From positions 1 through 5,882 of the forward strand of contig JASHVC010000694.1 of the NCBI GenBank assembly GCA_030039655.1: a stretch of DNA of 5,882 nt, in the 5' to 3' direction. The translations under genes were made by a program, and so were the position numbers. The notes under the pieces are model-generated. The model was not told where the DNA came from, ran no database searches, and was given only the letters and a program-made list of their open reading frames with translations. Numbering within the stretch: the stretch's first letter is position 1; each line of letters opens with the position of its first letter. This DNA is from Xanthobacteraceae bacterium. Its GTDB lineage: Bacteria; Pseudomonadota; Alphaproteobacteria; Rhizobiales; Xanthobacteraceae. Of the stretch, positions 1 through 5,468 are shown one piece after another.

Positions 1-916
1 TGTTGACGCTGATGACCGGAATCCCGTTCTGCCCGGTGCGCGGCAGTACGTATGCGGTCGTGGAAAAGCGTACCGAGGGCGAGCGGTCGCGCACGTAGAC
101 GGCGAAATCGGACGATTTCGACAGCGTCTCATGCACGACTGACGGCAATCCTGCGCGGAGCGTGACCATGTAGGTCTGTCCGTGCTGCAATCCCTCGACG
201 CAAAGCTGTTTGTCTTGCACCGAGAGTGCCGGCTTGTCGGTGCCAGCAAGCGCGACGAAGGGCGAGAAGTCGGTGCGAACCGGGAGCTCCTCTGAGAACT
301 GGAAGCAGGCGCGCGGCGAGGCCGTGTCGGCGTCGATCGTATAATCGAGCACACGGAAACCGTGCTGCTCACGCAGCCGCTCGTATTGCGCGCGCACGTC
401 GGCGACCTCACGCAGTTCCAGCGAGAGCCGCAGTGCATCGAGCGCTGGCCGCCACATCTGCCGTTGGCTCAATACGCCCCCGAGCAGCACGAGACTGTCG
501 GCTTCTTCATTGCGGTTGTTGGTGCGCTGGTAGGCGATGTACGCGGCAGCCGAAGCGCGCCCGAGAAGCAGCGCGCGTTCGTTGTCGTTCGCCGGCCTGA
601 TCTGCATGATCGTGCGTGCAAGCCGCAGCCAAGTGGTGGCGTCGCTCGGCGTTGCAGCAACAATCTGGCCTAAGACCTCCATGCCGGTGCGGAAATCGTT
701 CTTGGCGAAGGCCGCGTCAGCATCACGGCGCAGTTGCGCCACCGGCTTGGTGGGCGTCCCCGCGGCCGTCTTGATTTGCGCCTCGAGGGTGATGGCGCTT
801 TGGGCGAGATCGCTGTTCTGGAAGGGTTTGTCCGCAGCTTGGGCGGAAAGTAACGCGAGCGTCGTACACACGGCCGCAACCGCTGCCACGAGGGCGGCGC
901 GGAATGGCGCAATCAT
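1..916 (-). CDS. Alpha-2-macroglobulin family protein, N-terminal 305 residues (continues past the left edge)
   Basis: This is the beginning of a large secreted protein of the bacterial alpha-2-macroglobulin family, which acts as an envelope protease trap; such proteins usually exceed 1,500 residues, so only the first fifth or so is here. The frame is open from ATG at 914-916 to position 2 with no stop. Residues 1-28 form a signal peptide: a basic start, a long Ala/Leu/Val core and an AQA-A type cleavage site. No lipobox cysteine follows, so the mature form is probably soluble in the periplasm, unlike the E. coli lipoprotein YfhM. Residues about 55-185 are helical and TPR-like. From about 187 a beta-rich macroglobulin domain begins (DYTIDAD, then CFQFSEELP at 204-212), and residues 289-305 (YVLPRTGQNGIPVISVN) resemble the start of the next one. 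Cys204 and Cys239 could form a disulfide. The bait region and any thioester lie outside the window. The start is supported by GGGAGGA nine bases upstream. Family assignment is from recognised motifs. Confidence 0.88.
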   Translation of the reverse strand, partial: MIAPFRAALVAAVAAVCTTLALLSAQAADKPFQNSDLAQSAITLEAQIKTAAGTPTKPVAQLRRDADAAFAKNDFRTGMEVLGQIVAATPSDATTWLRLARTIMQIRPANDNERALLLGRASAAAYIAYQRTNNRNEEADSLVLLGGVLSQRQMWRPALDALRLSLELREVADVRAQYERLREQHGFRVLDYTIDADTASPRACFQFSEELPVRTDFSPFVALAGTDKPALSVQDKQLCVEGLQHGQTYMVTLRAGLPSVVHETLSKSSDFAVYVRDRSPSVRFSTTAYVLPRTGQNGIPVISVN

Positions 917-925
917 GGGTGCAAG

Positions 926-932
926 TCCTCCC
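926..932 (-). promoter_or_regulatory. Ribosome binding site of the alpha-2-macroglobulin gene
   Basis: On the minus strand this reads GGGAGGA and ends nine bases before the ATG at 914-916. It decides the start, since no other start codon in this frame has a comparable site. A perfect 6-bp hairpin (arms 935-940 and 947-952) lies two bases further upstream. Confidence 0.75.
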
Positions 933-1009
933 GAGGGTCGTAATCTCGACCCCGTTCTATCAGTTGAGATTTGAATCGTGTCGAGGTCGTGACCGAGGCG
1001 AGCGTTGCC

Positions 1010-1038
1010 AAGCTAAACTTTTCGTTAGCAGATAACAA
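1010..1038 (-). promoter_or_regulatory. Candidate sigma-70-type promoter for the alpha-2-macroglobulin gene
   Basis: On the minus strand a TTGTTA -35 element (1033-1038) is followed after exactly 17 bases by TAGCTT (1010-1015), which would start transcription near position 1003 and give a leader of about 87 bases. The -10 element is weak. A 5-bp inverted repeat (GCTAA at 1012-1016, TTAGC at 1025-1029) covers the spacer and could be an operator. This is pattern matching only. Confidence 0.3.
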
Positions 1039-1121
1039 ACGGAGACAGTCGTGAAAATCTCAAGTCCGTCTGTGTCAATCCCGCTGACACGTGCGATGAC
1101 CAGCAAATCGTGCTTCGGCTA

Positions 1122-1130
1122 TGATATAAT
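1122..1130 (+). promoter_or_regulatory. Extended -10 promoter element (TGATATAAT)
   Basis: The sequence contains a perfect TATAAT at 1125-1130 preceded by TG at 1122-1123, the extended -10 arrangement, which can work without a good -35 box. No clear -35 is seen at 16-18 bases. It would start rightward transcription near 1137, about 240 bases ahead of the tRNA, with no gene between. It could be a distal tRNA promoter, the promoter of an unrecognised small RNA, or chance in an AT-richer patch. Confidence 0.35.
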
Positions 1131-1357
1131 CGCAGTTGCTTAGAGGAATTCGAACAACCGTTTGAATGTGCGCGGGATCAAAATCTGAAGCGGACTGAAC
1201 GCCATTGAAGCCGTCCCCAATGTCGCGCCTTTTCCAGGCTCCGATTTTGGCTGGTCGAAGGCGACGCCAATAACACCTTGGCCGACACCCCCCAGGCCGG
1301 TCAGCGCGCGATCCGCCTTCCCAGAAGGACCGGGGCGTTTTACCTCGCGATTCGATG

Positions 1358-1363
1358 TATACT
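1358..1363 (+). promoter_or_regulatory. Probable -10 element of the tRNA-Arg promoter (TATACT)
   Basis: TATACT lies 11 bases before the tRNA 5' end, which would place the start near 1370 with a very short leader, as is common for single tRNA genes. No good -35 box is visible at the standard distance. Confidence 0.4.
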
Positions 1364-1374
1364 TATGTCCGTGC

Positions 1375-1451
<77 letters not shown>

Positions 1452-1554
1452 CTCCTGCCCAAGATCGCGGACTTGCCCTAACTGCGACACTTCGTACGCG
1501 CACACCTTCTTCTCAGCAGAGCAAGATGCGCAGTAGGTTGCGCCTCGCTGCCGG

Positions 1555-1584
1555 CTGAAACGAGATTGCCGAAGTCTCTATAAG
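1555..1584 (+). promoter_or_regulatory. Candidate promoter for the DUF1330 gene
   Basis: CTGAAA (1555-1560) and TATAAG (1579-1584) are separated by 18 bases. They match the sigma-70 consensus at four and five of six positions. The implied leader is about 130 bases. This is the best pair I found between the tRNA and the gene, but it remains a visual match only. Confidence 0.25.
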
Positions 1585-1705
1585 AAACGGCAGCCATTGT
1601 GCCATCGGTTGGTGCTTGCACTTCGGCCGAGCTCTTTTCCGGCCATTCATCTTTATTAACAACGGGCGTGGCTGCGCGCAGCGCAGTCGATCGCCGCACA
1701 CACCA

Positions 1706-1712
1706 GAGGGAG
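1706..1712 (+). promoter_or_regulatory. Ribosome binding site of the DUF1330 gene
   Basis: GAGGGAG ends seven bases before ATG 1720 and fixes that start codon. Confidence 0.7.
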
Positions 1713-1719
1713 AACTCTC

Positions 1720-2103
1720 ATGAACTCCAAGTACAAGACGGCGCTTGCAGTCGTCATCAGTGCTGCGCTTGGCGCAGCTGCCGTCGAAGGACTGCACGCT
1801 CAAGCCAAGCCACCGGTCTACACCGTGACTGAAATCGACGTGAATAATGTCGACGGCTACATGAAAGAATATGTCCCGGTTGTCCAACCTCTCATCAAGA
1901 AGGGCGGCGGCACACTCCTCGCGGCCTCGCTCAAAGTAACAGCAATGCTGGGCACCGCGCCGAAGCGTGTTGCGATCAACCGCTGGGACAGCTTTGAAGC
2001 AGCGCAAGCGCTTTACAATTCGCCGGACTATAAAGCCGCTCAGGCCATTGGCAACAAGTATGCTACTTTCCGCCGGTACGCCGTCGAAGGGTTGCCGCAG
2101 TAG
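1720..2103 (+). CDS. Exported DUF1330 domain protein (127 aa)
   Basis: This small protein has an N-terminal signal peptide and one DUF1330 domain, a ferredoxin-like alpha/beta-barrel fold whose biochemical role is not established. Residues 1-29 have a basic start (NSKYK), an Ala-rich core and a likely AQA cleavage site before Lys30, so it should act in the periplasm. The domain follows at about 33-125. It opens with VYTVTEIDVNNVDGY, has a central GGGTLLAA strand, and then the family's recognisable segment at 88-107 (NRWDSFEAAQALYNSPDYKA). Most DUF1330 proteins are about 95 residues and cytoplasmic; the extra length here is the signal peptide. Start choice rests on a well-placed GAGGGAG. The gene appears monocistronic, with the tRNA upstream and a hairpin terminator 21 bases after the stop codon. 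Nothing nearby suggests a substrate. Confidence 0.88.
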   Translation: MNSKYKTALAVVISAALGAAAVEGLHAQAKPPVYTVTEIDVNNVDGYMKEYVPVVQPLIKKGGGTLLAASLKVTAMLGTAPKRVAINRWDSFEAAQALYNSPDYKAAQAIGNKYATFRRYAVEGLPQ

Positions 2104-2124
2104 CTCTGGTCAGCTTGTTGTGAC

Positions 2125-2157
2125 TGAGGCCGCCTCTATCGGCGGCCTCAAATTTAT
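2125..2157 (+). terminator. Rho-independent-like terminator after the DUF1330 gene
   Basis: A perfect 10-bp stem (2125-2134 with 2141-2150, TGAGGCCGCC against its complement) closes a six-base loop TCTATC and is followed by AATTTAT. The stem is very GC-rich and correctly placed. The T tract is short and interrupted, so termination may be incomplete. Confidence 0.7.
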
Positions 2158-2281
2158 CGTTTGATCGCCGCGCTCATTTACATGCAAGTGCGGCTCCAAC
2201 GGATTAACCATAGCGCGCCGTTTTCCGGCGTTGCCGCAGATAAACCCGAAAGATCACCGACGCTGAAGAGGTTCGGCCGAT

Positions 2282-2341
2282 AGCGGCGCGACTTGTTAGG
2301 ACAACCCCCCATTCCTTGCTCCAGCAGGTCGCGCCGTTTTA
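2282..2341 (+). other. Long-loop inverted repeat followed by T tract; possible sRNA end or terminator
   Basis: Arm CGGCGCGAC at 2284-2292 is exactly complementary to GTCGCGCCG at 2328-2336. One G-T and one A-T pair beyond it (2282-2283 with 2337-2338) give an 11-bp stem. The 35-base interior contains a small hairpin (TTGT-TAGG-ACAA, 2293-2304) and a run of six C (2305-2310). The 3' arm runs straight into TTTTAA. The form would suit the terminator of a small RNA, but no promoter for one is evident and no known RNA family is recognised. Confidence 0.35.
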
Positions 2342-2617
2342 ATCCTAGTCGCCAAATGCGTTTTGATCGGAGCGCACGCTCAGCGCAATCTTGTCTGATT
2401 GCCACTGCGGCGTGAGCAAGTTCTTTTGAGCATCGTTCCTGCAGCGCCATATTTTTCGCTTGGGAAGCAGCGCGCGTTTTTCACGCCGCCCAAACATGCC
2501 AGGCGGTATTACGTGGTTGAGGGCGCTGCTGCCTGCGTCAACGCGCCGCCGCGGTGCGACACCAAATCACGGAGCTTTCAGGGCCAATGCGCGCTTGCCT
2601 TAGCGCAGGGGGTGACC

Positions 2618-2746
2618 ATGGAGGACGACATGGTTACCGACGCGGCGCTCTGGTTTCTCTTGGTGGCCATGATCGGCTTTGTCGCCTGCGGTTGCCACTA
2701 CACGCGACGCACGGCGAACCGATACAGGTCAACACACGACCGCTAG
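2618..2746 (+). CDS. Small hypothetical membrane protein (42 aa, or 38 aa from the second ATG)
   Basis: I do not recognise this protein. It has an acidic start (MEDDMVTD), one hydrophobic segment of about 19 residues (ALWFLLVAMIGFVACGCHY, residues 10-28) and a basic tail rich in Arg. By the positive-inside rule this predicts one membrane helix with the C-terminus in the cytoplasm. Two starts are possible. ATG 2618 follows AGGGGGTG, while ATG 2630 follows a better GGAGGA (2620-2625) at a tight four-base spacing. Codon third positions are G/C-rich, as in the window's certain genes. The same frame stays open upstream to 2399, but that part has neither a ribosome site nor protein-like character. 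A chance ORF is still possible. No terminator follows directly. Confidence 0.42.
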   Translation: MEDDMVTDAALWFLLVAMIGFVACGCHYTRRTANRYRSTHDR

Positions 2747-2882
2747 ACCGGATAGCTTGATCGGACGATTCGTCTGAATCATAGGCCGCGTCCATTCAGC
2801 ACTACCAGCCTGCATTTTCAAAGGCTTACATTTCGCCGCGCCAGGCCCGCACGATCATCGGAACGCCCATGATTGCGAGGGC

Positions 2883-2935
2883 GCCCGCCCAACGTCCTGC
2901 TGCTTTTTCCAGCAGGCGGCGGGCAGCATTTGCCC
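2883..2935 (+). other. Two overlapping, mutually exclusive hairpins upstream of the transporter operon
   Basis: Hairpin A pairs CCTGCTG (2896-2902) with CAGCAGG (2910-2916) around the loop CTTTTTC. It is extended by GCCCGCC (2883-2889) with GGCGGGC (2918-2924) across a small internal loop. Hairpin B pairs GGGCA (2921-2925) with TGCCC (2931-2935). Both use 2921-2924, so the outer part of A and B cannot form together. They lie about 100 bases before the solute-binding protein start. Whether they are transcribed is unknown. Confidence 0.35.
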
Positions 2936-3018
2936 CCGCGCAACACTAGCCCCCTACTCGCGATAAAGGTATGTTGCCGGGACGCCGAAATAATCTGAAT
3001 AAAAACTCGGCGACCCCC

Positions 3019-3025
3019 AAGGAGG
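3019..3025 (+). promoter_or_regulatory. Strong ribosome binding site of the solute-binding protein gene
   Basis: AAGGAGG, a near-perfect Shine-Dalgarno, ends five bases before ATG 3031. It settles the start in favour of 3031 over the in-frame ATG at 2971, which has no such site and would put 20 residues in front of the Tat signal. Confidence 0.85.
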
Positions 3026-3030
3026 AAACG

Positions 3031-4398
3031 ATGACCGACGCACTCTCCACTCGCCGAAATCCGACCCGCCGCAACGTTCTTAAATCCGCAGCGCTCGGCT
3101 CCGTTGCCGCTATCGCCGCGCCCTATGTCAAGACCGCTTACGCCGCCGGCACATTGTCGCTCGGCGTATGGGACCACTGGGTGCCCGGCGCCAACAATAC
3201 GCTCACCGCGCTGTGCAACGAGTGGGGAGCAAAGAACAGCGTCGAGGTAAAGATCGACTACATCACCTCTCAGGGTGAGAAGGACAAGCTGACCGCCGCG
3301 GCCGAGGCGCAAGCCGGCACCGGTCACGACATCATGTCCCATCGCGACTGGAACATCCGCATCCATGCGGAAAAACTCGATCCGCTCGACGATGTCGTGG
3401 ATGGCCTCATCAAGGAATATGGCCCGATCAGTCCGGTGTCCGAATATCTAGCCAAGATCAAAGGCACGTGGCGCGGCCTCCCGACCACCGTGGGAAGCCA
3501 AGTGAAGCCGTGCTGCTCGCGGTTCGATCTTTACCAGCAGCACGCGGGCATCGACGTGCGCGACATGTTCCCGACCGACGAGTCGAAATGGGACAAGGCC
3601 AAGACCGACACGTGGACCTGGGATACCTATCTTTCGTCCGCCGAGAAGCTTTTTAAGGCTGGCTTCCCGGTCGGTTTGCCCATGGGCCAGACCAGCGATG
3701 CCGTCGACTGGGTCGGCGCGCTGTTCAACTCCTACGGCGTGGTCATGGTCGACGCCAAGGACAACATCAAGATCAACTCCGACGAGACGCGCGCCGCGCT
3801 CGAATACCTCAAGAAGCTGATGGCGCTGAATCCGCCGGAGGTTTACGCCTGGGACGACGCGGGCAACAACCGCTGGCTCATCTCCGGCAAGGGCTCGAGC
3901 ATCATGAACCCGCCGAGCGCGTGGGCTGTTGCCAAGCGCGACAACCCGAAAGTGGCGGAGAATTGCTGGACCCATCCGATGCCGCGCGGACCGAAGGGCC
4001 GGTTCGTCGGCCAGCTACCGCAGTTCTACGGCCTGTGGAGCTTCTCTAAGAACAAGGCGGCGGCGAAGGACCTGCTGACGTTTATTTCGCAGAAGGCCGC
4101 GGTCGCAAAATTGGTCGAAGCCTCGTACGGCTACGACCTGCCATCGTTTAAGACCATGTACGATCTCGACACCTGGAAGACGGTCTCGCCGCCCGTCGGC
4201 ACCGTCTACGGCTATCCGCCGCGTGGCGACGAGCTGACCTCCATCGCTGGCGCGCCGGCGCGTTCGGAAGTTGGTGCGCAGATCTACAACCAGGCGATCA
4301 ATACCGTCATGGTGGCGAAGTTCACCCAGGGCAACGAGAAGCTCGACGACGTCATCAAATGGGCTGAGAACGAGCTGCAAGGGACACTTCGCGCCTAA
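3031..4398 (+). CDS. ABC transporter solute-binding protein, family 1 (carbohydrate type), Tat-exported, 455 aa
   Basis: This is the periplasmic receptor of a CUT1-type sugar importer; it captures the substrate and delivers it to the permeases encoded next. The N-terminus carries a Tat signal with TRRNVLK at residues 12-18, an Ala-rich core at 19-31 and an AYA cleavage site after Ala38, implying export after folding. A second twin-arginine pair (TRRN, 7-10) precedes the main motif. The mature part has the family 1 layout: a first strand LSLGVWDHW (42-50), a helix ending before VEVKIDYIT (71-79), GTGHDIM (96-102), GLPTTVGSQVKP (149-160) before the second lobe, and a C-terminal helical region ending near 451. 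Adjacent Cys161-Cys162 are unusual. Length suits the family (about 400-460). Aromatic residues near the mature N-terminus fit carbohydrate binding, but the substrate cannot be named. Two permease genes follow in the same direction after an intergenic palindrome. The family is secure; the ligand is not. Confidence 0.92.
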   Translation: MTDALSTRRNPTRRNVLKSAALGSVAAIAAPYVKTAYAAGTLSLGVWDHWVPGANNTLTALCNEWGAKNSVEVKIDYITSQGEKDKLTAAAEAQAGTGHDIMSHRDWNIRIHAEKLDPLDDVVDGLIKEYGPISPVSEYLAKIKGTWRGLPTTVGSQVKPCCSRFDLYQQHAGIDVRDMFPTDESKWDKAKTDTWTWDTYLSSAEKLFKAGFPVGLPMGQTSDAVDWVGALFNSYGVVMVDAKDNIKINSDETRAALEYLKKLMALNPPEVYAWDDAGNNRWLISGKGSSIMNPPSAWAVAKRDNPKVAENCWTHPMPRGPKGRFVGQLPQFYGLWSFSKNKAAAKDLLTFISQKAAVAKLVEASYGYDLPSFKTMYDLDTWKTVSPPVGTVYGYPPRGDELTSIAGAPARSEVGAQIYNQAINTVMVAKFTQGNEKLDDVIKWAENELQGTLRA

Positions 4399-4406
4399 GC
4401 GGTTGC

Positions 4407-4508
4407 CATTCCGGGACGCGGGCGAAAGCCCGCGGACCCGGAATCCATAACCTCAAGCCCAGCGAATATGGATTTCCGGATTCCGCGCTTACGCTCGACC
4501 CCGGAATG
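4407..4508. repeat. Palindromic intergenic repeat between receptor and permease genes
   Basis: The outer arms CATTCCGGG (4407-4415) and CCCGGAATG (4500-4508) are exact complements. Inside is a 7-bp hairpin, CGCGGGC (4417-4423) with GCCCGCG (4428-4434), closed by a GAAA tetraloop. There is also a second pair of arms, CCGGAATCCATA (4438-4449) and TATGGATTTCCGG (4467-4479), matched except for one extra T. The motif CCGGAATCCAT with a mirrored TGGATTCCGG is, from memory, typical of repeats scattered between genes in Bradyrhizobium-type genomes. Only one copy lies in this window. As RNA it would form a large branched structure just after the receptor's stop codon and may act like the REP elements between malE and malF. 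Confidence 0.82.
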
Positions 4509-4514
4509 ATCAAT

Positions 4515-4520
4515 GAGGTG
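4515..4520 (+). promoter_or_regulatory. Ribosome binding site that favours the GTG start of the first permease
   Basis: GAGGTG ends three bases before GTG 4524 (five bases counted from GAGG). The alternative ATG at 4506 lies inside the last arm of the palindrome and is preceded only by C/G-rich repeat sequence without a Shine-Dalgarno. Confidence 0.55.
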
Positions 4521-4523
4521 AAT

Positions 4524-5468
4524 GTGGCCGACACCGTCCAGACCTGGTCGCCCGGACTAAGCTCGACCATTCCGTCGGTTACAAAGGACCGCTTGCGGCT
4601 GTTCCTGCGCCGGCGCTCCACGATCGCTTTCGCCATGTGCCTGCCGCTGATCATCATTATCTGCGGGCTGGTCATCTATCCGGCGTTTTATTCGATCTAC
4701 CTGTCGACGCTGAACCGGGCACAAACAAAATTCATCGGCCTTGGCAATTTCAGCTTCCTGCTGTCCCGCGACGTGTTCTGGATGGTGGTGCAGCAGTCCG
4801 CCATCTTCGCGCTCAGCGCCGTGTTCTTCAAAGCGCTGATCGGACTCATCACCGCGCATCTGATCAACAACCTACCGGCCAAGGGACAGCGCAAGTGGCG
4901 CGGCATGCTGCTCGTGCCATGGGTAATCCCGCTGGCGCTATCGTCGCTAGGCTGGTGGTGGCTGTTCGATCCGACCCACTCCGCGTTCAATTACATCCTC
5001 GACAGCCTCGGATTGCAGGAGATTCCTTGGCTGAGCGTGCCCGGATGGGCTCGGCTTTCCGTCATCCTGGTCAATGTCTGGTTTGGCGCACCGTTCTTTC
5101 TGATCATGTATTTGGCGGCGCTCAAATCCGTGCCGGAGCAGCTTTACGAAGCCGCCGCCATCGACGGCGCCAATGCGTGGCAGAAGTTCCGCCACATCAC
5201 CCTGCCGATGATGCGCAACATCATCGCTATCACGGTGCTGTTTTCGCTGATCGTCACCTTCGCCAATTTCGACATCGTGCAGATCATGACGGCGGGCGGA
5301 CCGCGCAACACCACCCACGTCTTCGCTACCTACGCATTCATGCTTGGCATCCGCTCCGGCGATCTGCCGCTGGGCGCGGCGACCTCGCTGTTCATGTTTC
5401 CGATCCTCGCCATCGCGGCGATTTTCATCCTGCGCGGAGTGCGTAAGCGCGGCAGGGAAATCGGATGA
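4524..5468 (+). CDS. Carbohydrate ABC transporter permease, MalF/UgpA type (314 aa)
   Basis: This is the first membrane subunit of the importer. It forms half of the channel with the next gene's product and contacts the ATPase on the cytoplasmic side. Six hydrophobic segments are visible at about 33-57, 92-113, 125-147, 178-200, 232-256 and 284-305. The EAA loop that docks to the ATPase is at 209-230, starting EAAAIDGANAWQKF and ending ITLPMM, with the conserved Gly215 and Leu-Pro 227-228. Other family signs are YPAFYSIYLS after the first helix, GLGNF at 72-76 and MTAGGPRNTT at 255-264. The N-terminus is basic (RLRLFLRRR). I chose GTG 4524 because of GAGGTG upstream; ATG 4506 would add six residues. 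The stop overlaps the next start by four bases, so translation is probably coupled. Length is normal for the family. The substrate is not determined by this sequence. Confidence 0.93.
   Translation: MADTVQTWSPGLSSTIPSVTKDRLRLFLRRRSTIAFAMCLPLIIIICGLVIYPAFYSIYLSTLNRAQTKFIGLGNFSFLLSRDVFWMVVQQSAIFALSAVFFKALIGLITAHLINNLPAKGQRKWRGMLLVPWVIPLALSSLGWWWLFDPTHSAFNYILDSLGLQEIPWLSVPGWARLSVILVNVWFGAPFFLIMYLAALKSVPEQLYEAAAIDGANAWQKFRHITLPMMRNIIAITVLFSLIVTFANFDIVQIMTAGGPRNTTHVFATYAFMLGIRSGDLPLGAATSLFMFPILAIAAIFILRGVRKRGREIG

Larger units (their letters stand above)
917..1374. other. Gene-free stretch between the alpha-2-macroglobulin gene and tRNA-Arg
   Basis: I find no convincing coding region on either strand. 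The part next to the left gene holds its ribosome site, a small leader hairpin (935-952) and a candidate promoter. An extended -10 sequence sits at 1122-1130 and a tRNA promoter element at 1358-1363. A 30-codon ORF from GTG 1051 to TAG 1141-1143 has a GGAG nearby but no other support. Positions 1144-1350 show nothing beyond a short hairpin (CCTTC-CCA-GAAGG, 1317-1329). Confidence 0.6.
2104..2617. other. Mostly non-coding stretch after the DUF1330 gene
   Basis: After the terminator I see no recognisable gene on either strand. A 90-codon minus-strand frame (2178-2450) and the first 73 codons of a plus-strand frame opening at 2399 have no plausible ribosome site and no familiar composition. The notable content is the long-loop inverted repeat at 2282-2341. 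The stretch could be decayed sequence or could host a small RNA. Confidence 0.5.

Noticed and set aside
537..974. A 145-codon plus-strand frame over the start of the alpha-2-macroglobulin gene.
   Set aside because: It is a shadow of the minus-strand gene, which carries the recognisable signal peptide and domain motifs.
1051..1143. A 30-codon ORF from GTG with GGAG six bases upstream.
   Set aside because: The product has no helix, signal or motif, and third codon positions are not G/C-biased. The ribosome site alone is not enough.
1513..2007. A 164-codon minus-strand frame over the DUF1330 gene.
   Set aside because: It is antisense to a well-supported gene with signal peptide, ribosome site and terminator. 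The predicted protein has no familiar composition.
2178..2450. A 90-codon minus-strand frame in the non-coding stretch.
   Set aside because: There is no ribosome site, the product is an irregular mixture, and the frame crosses the inverted repeat at 2282-2338.
2971..3030. An upstream in-frame ATG that would lengthen the solute-binding protein by 20 residues.
   Set aside because: It would place a polar stretch before the Tat signal, and the near-perfect AAGGAGG clearly serves ATG 3031.
2818..3366. A 182-codon minus-strand frame reaching into the solute-binding protein gene.
   Set aside because: More than half lies antisense to a secure gene. The product has no recognisable features and there is no ribosome site at its start.
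4407..4508. The palindrome as a transcription terminator after the receptor gene.
   Set aside because: There is no T tract on the plus strand, and the permease genes continue in the same direction with no separate promoter visible, so read-through is more likely.
4637..5446. A 269-codon open frame on the plus strand inside the first permease gene.
   Set aside because: It is the alternative frame of a clear membrane protein. Its product is rich in Arg, His and Gln without recognisable domains, and such long shadow frames are common in GC-rich DNA.
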